Source: Echria macrotheca
Taxonomy: Eukaryota > Ascomycota > Sordariomycetes > Sordariales > Schizotheciaceae
Length of the DNA stretch: 64,000 nt
Direction: 5' to 3'
NCBI GenBank assembly: GCA_030411725.1
Contig: MU839835.1
Location: 372,001 to 436,000, forward strand
In this document: positions 21,465 to 32,566 of the stretch, in pieces
How positions within the stretch are numbered: position 1 is the first letter of the stretch
How the letters are laid out: each line of letters starts with the position of its first letter
The notes under the pieces: model-generated
Databases searched by the model: none
What the model saw: the letters and a program-made list of their open reading frames with translations, nothing else
What the model was told of the DNA's origin: nothing
Translations under genes and position numbers: made by a program

Positions 21465-23210
21465 ATGCAAGACTCGGAGAAAGATCCCAAGAATTACGTT
21501 GGCGAGGTGGAGTCGGAAGGAGACCACAGTGTCAAGGAGGTCGACGACGCGTGGAAGTTCCTGGACAAGCATCGCGATGCCGCCGTCCCCGAGGAGTCGG
21601 CCGACATCCTGGCGATCCGCCGGAAGAATGACTACCGCATCGTCCCGCTTGGGTTCCTGTGCTACACCATGCAGATCATGGACAAGCTGGTGCTCAACTA
21701 CGCCGGCGTCATGACCATGAGGCAGGATCTCAACCTGCAGGGCAACGACTTTTCCAATCTCATCACGTTTAGCTACGTCGCCCTGGCTCTGTGGGAGCTC
21801 CCGACGAGTATGAACATGTCCTTGGCGCTTTTGCATTGAGACTAACACGGGAGACTAGTCTACCTGCTCCAGCGCTTCCCGGTCGCCAAGTACATGGCCG
21901 TCAACGTGATCCTCTGGGGCGTCGCGACGGCCTGCGGCGCGGCGGCGCACAACTACCAGACGATGCTCGTGACGCGCGTGTTCCTGGCCATCTTCGAGGC
22001 GAGCATCAACCCGTCGCTGATGCTGATCAGCGGGCGGTGGTATACCAAACCGGAACAGGCGCCCCGTCTGGCCCTCTGGCTGCAAGGCCTGGGCATCGCG
22101 CAGATCGTCGGCGGGGCCATGTCGTACGGATTCCAGTTCGTAGGGCCGGACGCGGCGCTGGCGGCGTGGCGCATCATGTTTATTGCTATGGGGGTGGTCA
22201 CGATCGGCATTGGGATTCTGACTTTCTTCGTGCTGCCGGATACGCCGATGGAGGCGGGCTGGCTGAAGGACGGCGAGAAGGTGGCTCTGCTCAGGCATAT
22301 CAGCGTGAACCAGACGGGCGTGGGGCAGCGCAAGTTTCGGGTGGTCGAGATCTGGGAGGCCCTGCGGGATCCTCAGGTTTGGCTGATTTGGGCAAGCGGC
22401 ATGTTGGTGAGTATCTCCGTTTGTCAACAATGACGGGAGCAAGCTGACATGGGATGTAGATGGCTGGGACGAGTGCGGTTACTGTTACCTATTCATCTAC
22501 GCTCATCCGCAACATGGGCTACACGCCCAAGGAGGCGACCTTGTTGAACATGCCCGGCGGCGCAATCAGTATCTTCTCGCAGCTGCTGCCCGCGTGGAGG
22601 ATCCGACGGGGTGATCCACGAACCGCGTGGGCGTTGATACTTTTGATCCCGACGTACGACTCTTGTGTCCCGGACAGACACGAGTTGCTGATTTCATGAC
22701 AGGATCCTCGGAAGCGCGCTGATGTCGTTCCTGCCGTCGAAGAATAAATCAGGACTGCTGGCAGGCTTCATCCTCACCAATTTTATCACCGGCCCGTTGA
22801 CCATCATTTGGCAGGTACGTGCTCTCTGCGTCGTCCACTCTCCCCCTTTTCAATATCCAGTCGATGCTGATTTGTGTTTTTTGTACAAGTGGGCCCCTGC
22901 CAACGTCGCCGGCGCTACCAAGCGTGCCTTCGTCATGACTATGCTCAGCGCCATGTTCGCCTTCGGCAGTCTCGGGATGCCGCAGAGCTTCCAAGCGCGG
23001 GACGCTCCCGAGTACCGGCCGGCCAAGATCACGCTGCTGGCGACACAGGCCGCCGGGGCGTGCACCACGATCGCGCTGTTTGCGTATTATGTGTGGCGCA
23101 ACCGGTCTCGCAAGGCGTCGGACAGCGCGATTCAGGAGTCGTTTATGAGCCCGGAGGTGTGGGCGCGCATGACGGACTTGGAGAATAAGCGGTTCCGGTA
23201 TGTGTACTAG
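21465..23210 (+). CDS. MFS transporter, Dal5/allantoate-permease (anion:cation symporter) type
   Basis: Five exons: 21465-21807, 21859-22406, 22460-22653, 22703-22814 and 22890-23210, giving 505 residues. Introns are 51, 53, 49 and 75 nt; the last is a multiple of three without a stop and so reads through in the genomic frame. The N-terminal cytosolic part leads to RIVPLGFLCYTMQIMDKL, then about twelve hydrophobic segments. Sequences such as DKLVLNYAGVMTMRQDL, LNMPGGAISIFSQ and WAPANVAGATKRAFV are typical of the family that takes up organic anions such as allantoate, nicotinate or biotin precursors. The substrate cannot be told from sequence. It sits between two HET genes; there is no evidence that it works with them. 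Confidence 0.93.
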
Positions 23211-23626
23211 GTAGGTGGCTGGCTTGATCGGATATGCAGAGGGCAGGCAGTCCGAGATACGGCTCCTTGGCGAGATAGCTCACCGCTACCTACGGCTGCT
23301 GCTGCTGCTGCTGCTGCTGCATATCGGCTGAACGGACCAATGATGGGCGGTGGTAGCTAATGTGAAGGATTGTGTTGCATTCAACTTCGAACTTCCCCGC
23401 TTGATCTCACCTACATACATCAAACCTTTGAATTGTGTCCTTACAACACTCGCTCTCCTCTCTGTAGGGCCGGGAAAGAGCACCCCCGTCAGATACCTAG
23501 CAGGAGCACACGAACCACAACCACCTGTAAGGTATTTAGCCAGGGCCAGAGGGCCATCCTCTCTTCCACAAAACAAGCATCCTTAGCACTGCTCTCTCAT
23601 GTCCAAGGAAATCTCTTCTCCATAAA
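23211..23626. other. Intergenic region with a GCT microsatellite
   Basis: About 0.4 kb. It contains (GCT)8-9 at 23295-23320 and a CTAGGTAGGTGG word at its start. No gene was seen. Confidence 0.5.
23295..23320. repeat. Trinucleotide microsatellite (GCT)n
   Basis: Eight to nine uninterrupted GCT units in non-coding DNA between the MFS gene and the third HET gene. It is a likely length-polymorphic site. Confidence 0.9.
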
Positions 23627-26050
23627 ATGCCCAGTCTTTTCGACAAGCTACCACAGCGCCCCCCAGCACCCGGAAAGGGCATCGGGATGCCTCCGCCGCG
23701 CCCTCCCCCGCCAGCAGAACCCCGAGTAGCCCCCCATCCCGGCTGCGACGAATGCGTCCGCATCGTGCAGAACAGCAACACGTACAAATCAGACCGGAAC
23801 GACTACACGGATGGCCCCGTGACGGACTGGAGCGCTACGACGGTGTTCCATTCTCACTGTGATACCTGTACTCTGCACCAGGACGAGAATCTGTGCGGCT
23901 CGTGTCGCCACCTCCGGCTGGATCATCTCTCGTTCTGTCTAGATGTGGCGGAGCAGCCTGGGACTTTGCCTATCCCTGCGCCTACGCCGGAGAGTATGGA
24001 GGGGTGTCCCTTGTGTCGGGTTTGGGGTGCGATTTCGAGGGGGGAGTTTGCGCTGGGGAAGAAGGTGAAGTTCAAGGGGTTTCCTTTGTATTTGTCTCGG
24101 ACGGAGTGGACGGACCCGGACCGGAAAGAGGTGCAGTGGCGGGTTAGGGGAAAGCAGTATCGTGATTGGATGGATGATGGGTGTGCTTTTGTTGTTGTGC
24201 ATCGGAATTTGGTGGATGGCGAAAAGTGGAGGCCGATGGGGGAGAGGGTGGGCGATTGGGGTGTCTTGAGGGGGGTTGTGAGGGGGTGTCTTGAGGGACA
24301 TGGGGTTTGTGATGGGCGGACTGATGAGGGACAGAAGAGGGAGTTGCCGAAGGGGTTTAGGGTGGTGGACGTGCAGGAGGGGAGGGTCTCGAACGAGATG
24401 CCGGATGTGGCGCGGTATGTCGCGCTGAGCTATGTGTGGGCGCAGGCGGGGGATGGGAGTATCCAAGGGGCGACGAAGGATACGATAACGGGACTGATGG
24501 AGTATCTGGATCTGGCGGAGTTGCCCGCGCTGGTGAGAGATGCGATGGTGGTGTGCAGGGAGCTGGGGGAGAGGTATCTGTGGGTCGATCGGTACTGCAT
24601 CGTCCAGGACGACGAGGCCGACCGCGCGGCTCAGATCAGCGCCATGGCGGATATCTACTCGGCTGCCGGGCTGGTGCTTGTCTCTTCTGGGGTCGAGGGC
24701 GCCGGAATGCCGGGTATCAGTCGGGATCGGTCGCTGCCTCAGACGAGCGAGGTTATCGGCGGGACGTGGCAGGTCGACGTGCAGCGCAGCCATCTGTTCG
24801 ACGGGATGAAGGCGCCGTGGAACACGAGGGGGTGGACGTACCAGGAGGCGCTGCTGAACCGCCGCAAGCTGTTCTTTACCGACAGCCAGGTTTACTACGA
24901 GTGCGGACTGCGGATCACGCACGAGGAGAATCTTTCCTACAGTTCGTTTGATCCGGCGATGCACGACAAGACCAAGTATATCGGGGCCACGACGAGTCTG
25001 ACGTACGATGATCTGTCTCACGGCAATGAGCGGTTCACTCGTGGAGTAAAGGGGTACGCGAGGGAGCCGCCGTGGAGGGCATATGTCAGACATCTGGGGC
25101 GGTATCGGTGGCGGAAACTGAGCCATTTGTCAGATTTGCTGGATGCGTTTTCTGGAATTTCGGTTGCGTTGTTTGGGAAGGATGGGGTGTACTGGGGACT
25201 GCCACTTGAAAAAATCGATCAGGGGTTGTTGTGGACGCCGGCAACAAACTTTTTGGGGTCCAGGAAGGAGTTTGTTGGGGACGGAGGAAGCTTTCCGTCA
25301 TGGACGTGGGCATCTTCGCCGGTGGATGTCCCGTCGTTTGACGAAGTTTCTTTTTCCTACACGCTTTGTACGTGGTTCCGTCCTGTGGAGGTGGACGGCG
25401 AGCAAAAGCTGGTCATGATTTCGGCAACCGGAGATGGCGATCCAGAGAAGCATGTCTCCTCCTTTCTCGGCACTCTGGGGGGTCTCAAAGACAAGTGGGG
25501 AGATCACTTTGATCTCTGGAGCGGGATGTTCGAGACCACTAGGGAGCACGACGCTCCGTACGCCGCAGCGGCAGCACGGATGTTTGACACGATCCCGCGA
25601 GACTCAAGCCTTCGAGACGGGATGCTGATCACGCGAGCCCAGGTTGCCAAGCTACACATCGAAGTGACCGCCGGAGACAGTCGCGGGATCGCAAGCTCCC
25701 ACCTCAGATACACCATCCGGAATGATCAGGGCGACGATGTGGGACGGCATGTCTACGATCAGAACGGTCGGTTAACGGCGGCGCTGAAAAGCAAATCGGC
25801 GTTTGACTTTATCGCGCTGTCGGTTGGGCGTGGGAATTTCTACGGGGGACCTAGCCTGCAGCGTGTGGATGCCCTGCCCGAGATGGCGGTCGATGTGGAT
25901 GATGACGGGAAGAAGACGACTGGACCGCCGGTGAATGTCATGATTGTTGAGAGAGAGGAAGGGTGCTGTAGGCGGGTCGGGCTGGGGATGGTGTACTTGC
26001 GGGCGTGGATGGCGTTGGACGCGGTCTTTGAGACTGTGATGTTGGTCTGA
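23627..26050 (+). CDS. HET-domain protein with N-terminal CxxC-rich region, 807 aa
   Basis: Intronless, ATG at 23627. The first 35 residues are Pro-rich. Residues 40-130 contain four CxxC pairs (40-43, 78-81, 90-93 and 127-130) plus His, which could bind zinc; this is inference. The HET domain follows late, at about 263-430, with ARYVALSYVW, RYLWVDRYCIVQDD, ISAMADIYSAAGLVLVSS and NTRGWTYQEALLNRRKL. This is the second common HET subgroup, in which the domain lies mid-protein. A long C-terminal arm (about 370 residues) of unknown fold follows. It probably belongs to the vegetative incompatibility or defence repertoire. Part of the gene (24000-24450) has an unusually high G content at third positions compared with the rest. 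Confidence 0.92.
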   Translation: MPSLFDKLPQRPPAPGKGIGMPPPRPPPPAEPRVAPHPGCDECVRIVQNSNTYKSDRNDYTDGPVTDWSATTVFHSHCDTCTLHQDENLCGSCRHLRLDHLSFCLDVAEQPGTLPIPAPTPESMEGCPLCRVWGAISRGEFALGKKVKFKGFPLYLSRTEWTDPDRKEVQWRVRGKQYRDWMDDGCAFVVVHRNLVDGEKWRPMGERVGDWGVLRGVVRGCLEGHGVCDGRTDEGQKRELPKGFRVVDVQEGRVSNEMPDVARYVALSYVWAQAGDGSIQGATKDTITGLMEYLDLAELPALVRDAMVVCRELGERYLWVDRYCIVQDDEADRAAQISAMADIYSAAGLVLVSSGVEGAGMPGISRDRSLPQTSEVIGGTWQVDVQRSHLFDGMKAPWNTRGWTYQEALLNRRKLFFTDSQVYYECGLRITHEENLSYSSFDPAMHDKTKYIGATTSLTYDDLSHGNERFTRGVKGYAREPPWRAYVRHLGRYRWRKLSHLSDLLDAFSGISVALFGKDGVYWGLPLEKIDQGLLWTPATNFLGSRKEFVGDGGSFPSWTWASSPVDVPSFDEVSFSYTLCTWFRPVEVDGEQKLVMISATGDGDPEKHVSSFLGTLGGLKDKWGDHFDLWSGMFETTREHDAPYAAAAARMFDTIPRDSSLRDGMLITRAQVAKLHIEVTAGDSRGIASSHLRYTIRNDQGDDVGRHVYDQNGRLTAALKSKSAFDFIALSVGRGNFYGGPSLQRVDALPEMAVDVDDDGKKTTGPPVNVMIVEREEGCCRRVGLGMVYLRAWMALDAVFETVMLV

Positions 26051-26468
26051 ATCTGCCAGGATTGCTGGAGGTGGCCGGTGTGACGATGGTAAATTAGAAC
26101 AACAGATTTAGAAATGGGGAATGATCCAGACGTCATCTCTTCAGTGGATGAAGGATCTGGATTACTTTTCTGATCAAACAAGCTGGAGTCTGGCGAGAGG
26201 TTCGGTTCTGAGTTCAAGTGACTCTACAAACTGCGAGGTCACGTTTGGTATTGATGTACTCAATGCTGACCGTGAGTTGTCACTCAGATCTAGATATCTG
26301 CTATGGTCGTATGGGATTGAAATGACACTACCTAGGTACCTTCCTAAGGAAGCCAACATGTTACATCAGATGCAGGGTTTCGTCTGCGCGGTGTTTGGTT
26401 CCTCTCATGAGACTTGCGCGTCTGATCTTGGCTATATATGCCAGCTTCCCAGTCCCCAAAATACGAAC
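26051..26468. other. Intergenic region after the third HET gene
   Basis: About 0.4 kb with a CCTAGGTACC palindrome at 26331-26340. No gene was seen before the tRNA-like element. Confidence 0.4.
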
Positions 26469-26595
26469 GGCTTGTATGGTGTAATGGTCACACGTCTTAT
26501 GTTGAGCTGGGAGTAGACCCTCCGTGCTGAAGGGGGCGGCCGAGGGCAACTCACTGCGCACTGAAGAGCTCCCAGTTCAAATCTGGGACAAGTCG
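26469..26595 (+). other. tRNA-like sequence; anticodon arm not resolved
   Basis: The ends form a full 7-bp acceptor stem: GGCTTGT at 26469-26475 and ACAAGTC at 26588-26594. The T-arm is perfect, with CCCAG / TTCAAAT / CTGGG at 26571-26587. An A-box-like TGGTGTAATGG lies at 26477-26487, and a T-rich stop follows. The distance is about 50 nt longer than a plain tRNA, so an intron or an insertion would be needed. Position 8 would be A instead of the near-universal T, and I could not find a clean anticodon stem. It may be a tRNA with an intron or a decayed tRNA-derived copy. Confidence 0.35.
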
Positions 26596-26673
26596 TTCAA
26601 ATTATTTTTTTGTCTTTTTTTGCCACCCGTCTTCACACAACACTAAGGTACGAATGAAAGATTACAGAGATGC

Positions 26674-27664
26674 CTACCCCTTAATAAACCCCAACAAGTC
26701 CTGGTTAATCGAATCCGGCTCCGTATCTATGATCCCGTGCGCCCCGCCAGGGTAGATCTTGAGCGTGCCATGCTTCAGCAGCTTGATAGCCGCGTACGCG
26801 CCCGCCTGCACCGGAACAATCTGGTCATCATCGCCCTGGATGAAAAGCGCCGGGATATCCAGCGCCTTCAGGTCCTCGCTATAGTCCACCTCCCAGCTGT
26901 ACGTTGTCTCATACACGGCTTTGAGCGAGGCCTGCATGCCGACTGTGAACCAGCTGTCGATCAACCCCTTGCTGACCTTGTCCTTGACCGCTGGCCGGTT
27001 GAAGCCGAAAAAGGGGCCCGCGGGGACCTCGGTGAAGAACTGGGCGCGGTCGTGCAGCATGGCGGCGCGGAAGCTGTCGAATACCTCGACGGGTACGCCG
27101 TCAGGAGACGTCTCGGATTTGACCGTCTTTGGGACGACGGACGAGATGAAGACGATTTTGGAGACGCGGGATTGGCCGTCTGGGAGGGTGGTCAGTTAAA
27201 AAATTGAAGATGGACCAGTCAATCAAAGAAAAATCTCTCGTCTCCGCTAGCAAGAAAAGCGAGGATAGGAATGAATGAACAGATTTTGATGACAAGGGGG
27301 GTTGATAAACAACATGAGGAAAGCAAAACCCACGTCGCTTCGTATACCGAGCAACCTCGCCACCACCGGTGCTGTGCCCCACTAGGACGATGTTTTTAAG
27401 ATCAAGCTTGTCGATCAGCTCGGCGAGGTCGTCGGCCCAGTTGTCGACGTCGTTACGCTCCCAGGTCTGTTCGGACCGGCCGTGGCCGCGACGGTCGTGG
27501 GCGACGACGCGGACGCCGCGGCTCGCGAGGAAGAACATCTGCTTGTCCCAGGCATCGGCGCTCAGCGGCCAGCCGTGGCTGAAGACGGCCGTGTGTGTGC
27601 TGCCCTGGGGGTTCCAGTCCTTGTAGTACAGCTGCGCGCCGTCGCGGAGGGTGGTGAAAGGCAT
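26674..27664 (-). CDS. Alpha/beta hydrolase, non-heme chloroperoxidase/arylesterase type
   Basis: Exons on the minus strand: 27664-27334 and 27179-26674, with a 154-nt intron, giving 278 residues, the usual family length. It starts [17 protein letters not shown]. The catalytic triad is visible: Ser98 in GHSTGGG, Asp229 in GDDDQIVP and His258 in GGAHGI. The oxyanion-side motif [12 protein letters not shown] and DRRGHGRS are as in haloperoxidase-like enzymes. These enzymes hydrolyse small esters or lactones and can make peracids; the natural substrate is unknown. No signal peptide, so it is cytosolic. The intron is longer than its neighbours' and its sequence is AT-rich. Confidence 0.92.
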
Positions 27665-29406
27665 TTTGTATGTGGTTGTGGTGGAGGCTGAGAAGTTGGG
27701 ATAGGAGTCGGCTTAGGAGAGCTGCAGAGGGTGTATCAGACGGTAGTCGGGTGAGTAACACGGTCCCTGATGGGTTTGGAAGAAGCAGGATGGTTGCCCC
27801 TTTTATGGTCCATGGACGAGCAACAATATTGCGTTGACGGCATGGTCTGCCATACAGCTGTGATTGGTTTCTCTAGCATCGCGTGTCGCCCAGCTCGGAC
27901 CGACGCGCCGTTGTCTGGGCCGAATTCGCGGCGGGGGTAACTCGGGGCTTGCATAGAGCGGTCCGGCGCCGCGAATGGCGAGAGAATCAATCCCCGCTGA
28001 ATCAGCATCATGCAGTGGCTGCACCCCTTTCCGTTGGAAGCTCAGGTGTGACGCAATCGTCGCTACAATTCCATTTCCTAGCTGTCCCTGGGGACATCCT
28101 TGCCAAGATTCCAAGACCAGCGATGGAAGAGGCCGAGACACGGGTTTACGTCCTACCGGGGTTCTCATGTTCAGTAAACATCTGACCGGATCCCGGCTTC
28201 CAATCGGCTGGAAGCTTGCCGATGATGTGATGGCGCTACCCCGCGAAAGGCCCTATTTCGCTCCTTGTTATTACTCGCCGAGACGCCTATCTATGCAGCC
28301 GGCTACGGCTGGGTGGTTGCTGACTACCCTGCAGCTGCAGGGCATTTGTCATGGCCAGGATAGGGTAGCCCGTGTGTAAGTGACTGAGAATCGGGATATC
28401 GAACTGACGTAGTCAAGATATAGGTGTCTTGGCAAATACATAACAACGGGCAATGGTTGCCGGTATTTGGAAAGCATTTCTCTTTTTGCCACTCCTGTTT
28501 CGCGCACAGTCTTGAGCACGACGTCTTTTTGAATCAACACGACAAGCACAGAATGGAAAGGGCGAAAAACATAAACTGCTACTTGCGAGTATCAGCGATG
28601 AGCTAGATTCCAACGGTTGCCGTGTATTAGGTAGGTAGGCAATGCTGAAGTCCTTTTTGCTGGCAAGACCATAGGTATACACACAAGACCTCTGCCTAAG
28701 ATAGAATGGCTGACTCTTGGCAAAATCTTCCAGGAATTCGAGGTATTCAAGTCATCATTTGGCCTTTATGGACTTCTGCAACGGCCGGGGAACCGAGTAG
28801 CCCACATTGGTAAAGACATGGTGGACGATCGATTTCAATACCGAAAATCTCCATGAGTCCATGCCCAGCCCGCGTTGCCGGACATCGACCGCCGGTACGA
28901 AACCCGACTCCAGCTATGAACTTCTCTCCCAATGTCACGGCTGGAGAAATATTCACAAGAGCCCTACGTAATTGTGACTGACGACGCTGGTTGGTGCACA
29001 CAAATCTACCGGCTCATGTTCCGCTCCGGATCTTGTTGAGATATAGCGTGTTTACCCGGGTTTTACAGCTACCGTATTGTAAGCGCGCGTATGACAGCCC
29101 ATAGCTTGGCAAGCTTTGAACAGGCACACTGGCGGGAAGTAACTCTGGATGCCATTTCGCAAGCATCAAGCGAATATCTCCGCCACGGGTTTGGAAAGCT
29201 TCCGTGTGTGACGGAGGACATCGCCTCATTCCGCCAATGTGTCGATGGAACCAACTCCAAGGAGGAGAAGCAAAATGCAAAGCACTGCATCTTGGAAAAC
29301 CCTCATTAAGTTGGTCTAGGTGCTCTCCTGGTTTTGAAACGAGACACCCGGTGCGAATTCTGTTTTCACCACAGGACACCACCCATTCCACCACCAAACC
29401 GCCAAC
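27665..29406. other. Divergent intergenic region, 1.7 kb
   Basis: No supportable gene. A TTAGGTAGGTAGGC word lies at 28627-28640. Short ORFs on both strands (for example 28747-29001 on -) have no domain evidence. Confidence 0.5.
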
Positions 29407-30884
29407 ATGAAGTCTCTCCGAACACTTCTCATCGCAGCCTGCATTGGCCCAGCCCTCGCCCTCACCTCCAGACAAACAACCTCCCAAACCGCCTTCGTCG
29501 ACCTCAACACCACCCTCGGCAAGCCAGAACACCTCGCCTCGGGCTGGATCTATGGCATCCCCGACAACTTCCCCAACCAGATCCCGTCCAGCTGGTACAC
29601 CGACGTCGGCTTCCGCTGGGGCAAGGGCGGCGGCGCGCAGCTCGGGTCGACCGGCCAGCGCGGCTGGGTTGTTAGTTTAGACGACTACAAGGGCCGGTTC
29701 GCATCCACTCTGGCCAACTACAAGACCTGCCGCGCGCTCGGCGCCGACTTCCACATCTACGTGCACGATCTCTGGGGGACCGACCACGCCGGCGGCAAGA
29801 ACGGCAAGTGGCCGGGCGACGGCGGCGACTTTTCCGACTACGACAAGTTCGTCAGACAGCTCATGGCCGACGTCGCGGCCAATATGGACCTGCGATACGT
29901 GACATGGGATATCTGGAACGAGCCGGACATACAGCCGTATTTCTGGGTGAGGAGCGCGCAGCAGTGGGTGGACTTGTATGTCCGCACGCACAAGGCGATC
30001 CGGTACGTTTTAGTCTCTCCCACCCTTTCCGTCCAGTTCCCATGTCATCTAAACTAAGTGTTATTAGTTCCAACCGCGCCCTCGACGCCATGAAAATCAG
30101 CGGACCAGCAATCGGCTTCGCCCCGGGCCCGTCCAACTCCTTCTGGACGACCTGGCTGCCCCAGGCCGTCGGCAACAACACGATCCCGGACTTTTACACG
30201 CTCCACCTCCTCGGCGGCATCAACGACGTGACCTACGACCCAGCCTACACCAACACCTCCCTCGCCTCACTCCTCAAAAAATACAACGCGCCCGCCCGCC
30301 AGGTTTTTGTTAATGAATACGCCGCCGCCGAGGAGATGGTTCCATCAGGGTATATCTGGTGGATCGCCCGGCTCGAGCGCTACGGCATGTTCGGCATGCT
30401 GGCCAACTGGCTCGGCGGCACGCAGCTGCACGATCTGTTCGGCGGGCTCCTGACAAAAGAGAAAAATCCGGCGGCGTATGCGGCGACCGACTACGCGCCC
30501 GCGGCCGGGTATCCTGTCTATCGGTACTATGGGACGAATATGACGGGCCAGAGGGCGAACACGACGGGGTCGGCGGATCGGTGGCTGGATGTGTATGCGA
30601 CGGTTGGGGCGGATAGGGTGAGGATGCTGGCGGGGGTCAGGGTGCACACGGGGACGTATAGTATCGTGGTGCGTGGGCTCGGGGCCGTGGGATATGCCTC
30701 GGGGGCGGTCGTCGGTGTGGACGCGTACTCGTTTGATGGGGCGTCGACCAAGGCAGTTGTTGGCATGGTGGGGACGAGCCGTGGGAAGACGTCTTATTCT
30801 GTGGTGAATGATGCGATTACGATTGTTGTTCATCAGACGGCGAATCATACGGGGTGGGCGTTCGAGTTTGATGTAAAGAGATAG
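29407..30884 (+). CDS. Secreted glycoside hydrolase, clan GH-A (GH39-like)
   Basis: Two exons, 29407-30002 and 30068-30884, with a 65-nt intron, giving 470 residues. The start MKSLRTLLIAACIGPALA is a signal peptide. The TIM-barrel signatures of clan GH-A are present: DIWNEPDI with the acid/base Glu172, and QVFVNEYAA with the nucleophile Glu282. A C-terminal beta-type region with several Asn-X-Thr sites (for example NTTG, NHTG) follows. It is expected to cleave a plant or fungal cell-wall polysaccharide outside the cell. The exact family is uncertain; GH39 or a nearby family is the best guess. Confidence 0.88.
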
Positions 30885-31166
30885 GTCCTGTTGAGGCGAT
30901 GTTCGAGGTCTTTGTTATAGCTGTGACACGTGGAGTCTGCCGCAAAGCTTGAGTCCCAACAGCCTCAAATGTCTTGAGGTATCTGGATATTTCGTGTTCA
31001 CTGCAGTCTGTACGGAGTAGCCTGACCATCAGACCAGATGTTGTCACAAGCGAAGGCTTAGGCACCGTGGCTAATCCCACAAAGCAAAAGAGATGTCGTG
31101 TCTTTACACCGAGGGCTTCAAGGCATCATGAATGGAGCCATGACGGAGCACCAAAAATCAAAAAGC

Positions 31167-31254
31167 TGGGATAACCAGGAATCGAACCTGGGTCCTCTCG
31201 GTCGTTGTCCGATAGGCCCACAACGAGAAGTACTGACCACTATACTATTATCCC
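31167..31254 (-). tRNA. tRNA-His (GTG) with intron
   Basis: On the minus strand GGGATAA (5') pairs with TTATCCC (3'). The D-arm TAGTATAGTGGTCAGTAC, the anticodon stem TCTCG/CGAGA and the T-arm CCAGG-TTCGATT-CCTGG are all intact. The anticodon loop reads TTGTGG, giving GTG at 31219-31221. A 16-nt intron lies just after position 37 (31202-31217). The base before position 1 is also G, though the functional G-1 of tRNA-His is normally added after transcription. Confidence 0.93.
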
Positions 31255-32566
31255 CGAGTATGAATTCGGTGCTCCTTAAACCTCGCTATGACAGGCAAGC
31301 GGTCAAAATACAACGTAACACCTCTCAGGGGGGGCCAGCGGAGTGCGTCTCTTGGGTTGGTAGTTGCGTTGCAGCTTGCTTTTTGAGAAGTCAGAGCGCA
31401 TACGTCAGCGCATTCATGACTCATCCGCAGTTACCATTTGATTGCCCCGTTAAACGGTTCGCTGTCACGGATCGGAAGACTGGACGTTGTTGTTTTGTGG
31501 CTGGTCACTATGTTGTGATGGGCTCAGGGGCCGGAACCATGTTCACTATTTAAAGGTTTTGGCACTGTACTGGTGCTTCACGGTTCCACTGGGCTCCAAT
31601 GCAACAATGGAAGTCTTTGTCGCATCGGGAATACCCCGAAAATTCCAATGGCTGTTCTGCTTCTCCAGATTTTCCATCATTCCGCCTCAAGCTCGAACCC
31701 AGGGAAGTGATCAATATCGCTGATGTATACCGCATCTGGCAGGTTGAACCGCGCGACCGGTTCCGGGGTAAACCATGCGAGGACATACCCGCTGTGATGT
31801 AGCCGCACGTCTCGGGTTCAACATTGGCTTGGAGCTAGTATATATTCAGCCCATCCGCGGGAAGTTTTTGACCCAAGGGTCTCCCGTCACTTATATCTTC
31901 CGTCTCTTCTCCACACGTGGCAGATCCGTCAATCATGCGCAAAAAAGACTAGATCAAAACCGGGACCGTGGTTGACGCGTGCAATATAGGTATCCTTCCG
32001 CATCTCATATAAAGGCTTTAACGGGCTAAATATCACCTTACGTAAATGGCAATCGGACCCGCGACGACGTCGATGGTGTAACAGGCGAGAGCCTCAACGG
32101 CTCAACACACTGTTTACTTGACCTTTGGGTTCAAAAGTTTCCTCAGTTACACAGAAAAAAAGCATGACTCGAATACGGCCATATTCAACGTCGAAACAAG
32201 AGTTTTGACAGCTGTTTCCGATGCACCAACTGGGACCGGCTCCGCGCCGAGCGCGCCGAGCACTTGGCAAGGTGCCGACCATTCCGACCACCAGCGAAAA
32301 TTGCACGGCCCAAGAAACGGGAGGGAATACACCTGGGGCGGCTAATGTTGATACCAAGCTCGGACTGTGCTGATCAACAAAAAGTGGCAAGTCAGGACCG
32401 TCAACCTCAAACGACAAGACGGGCTGGGCAAGCAGCTCCAAGACTTTGCGGGGACGGCACAAGTGATGACCTCGGATGTGTAGATGTGTCTTTTCATCTG
32501 CGTCCATAAGAGTCCGGTTTGTCTCTTTCTCCCTTTTCTGACTCGACGGTCTTTGAAGACGTCAAA
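31255..32566. other. Gene-poor intergenic region
   Basis: About 1.3 kb with no supportable gene. The last 200 bases are the promoter and leader of the SET-domain gene. Confidence 0.45.

Noticed and set aside
23939..25126. 395-codon ORF on - opposite the third HET gene
   Set aside because: Antisense shadow; extremely Pro/His/Arg rich and without domains, while the + frame has a HET domain.
13604..26050. Biosynthetic or mobile-element origin of the HET block
   Set aside because: No transposase, integrase, terminal repeats or biosynthetic backbone enzyme was seen.
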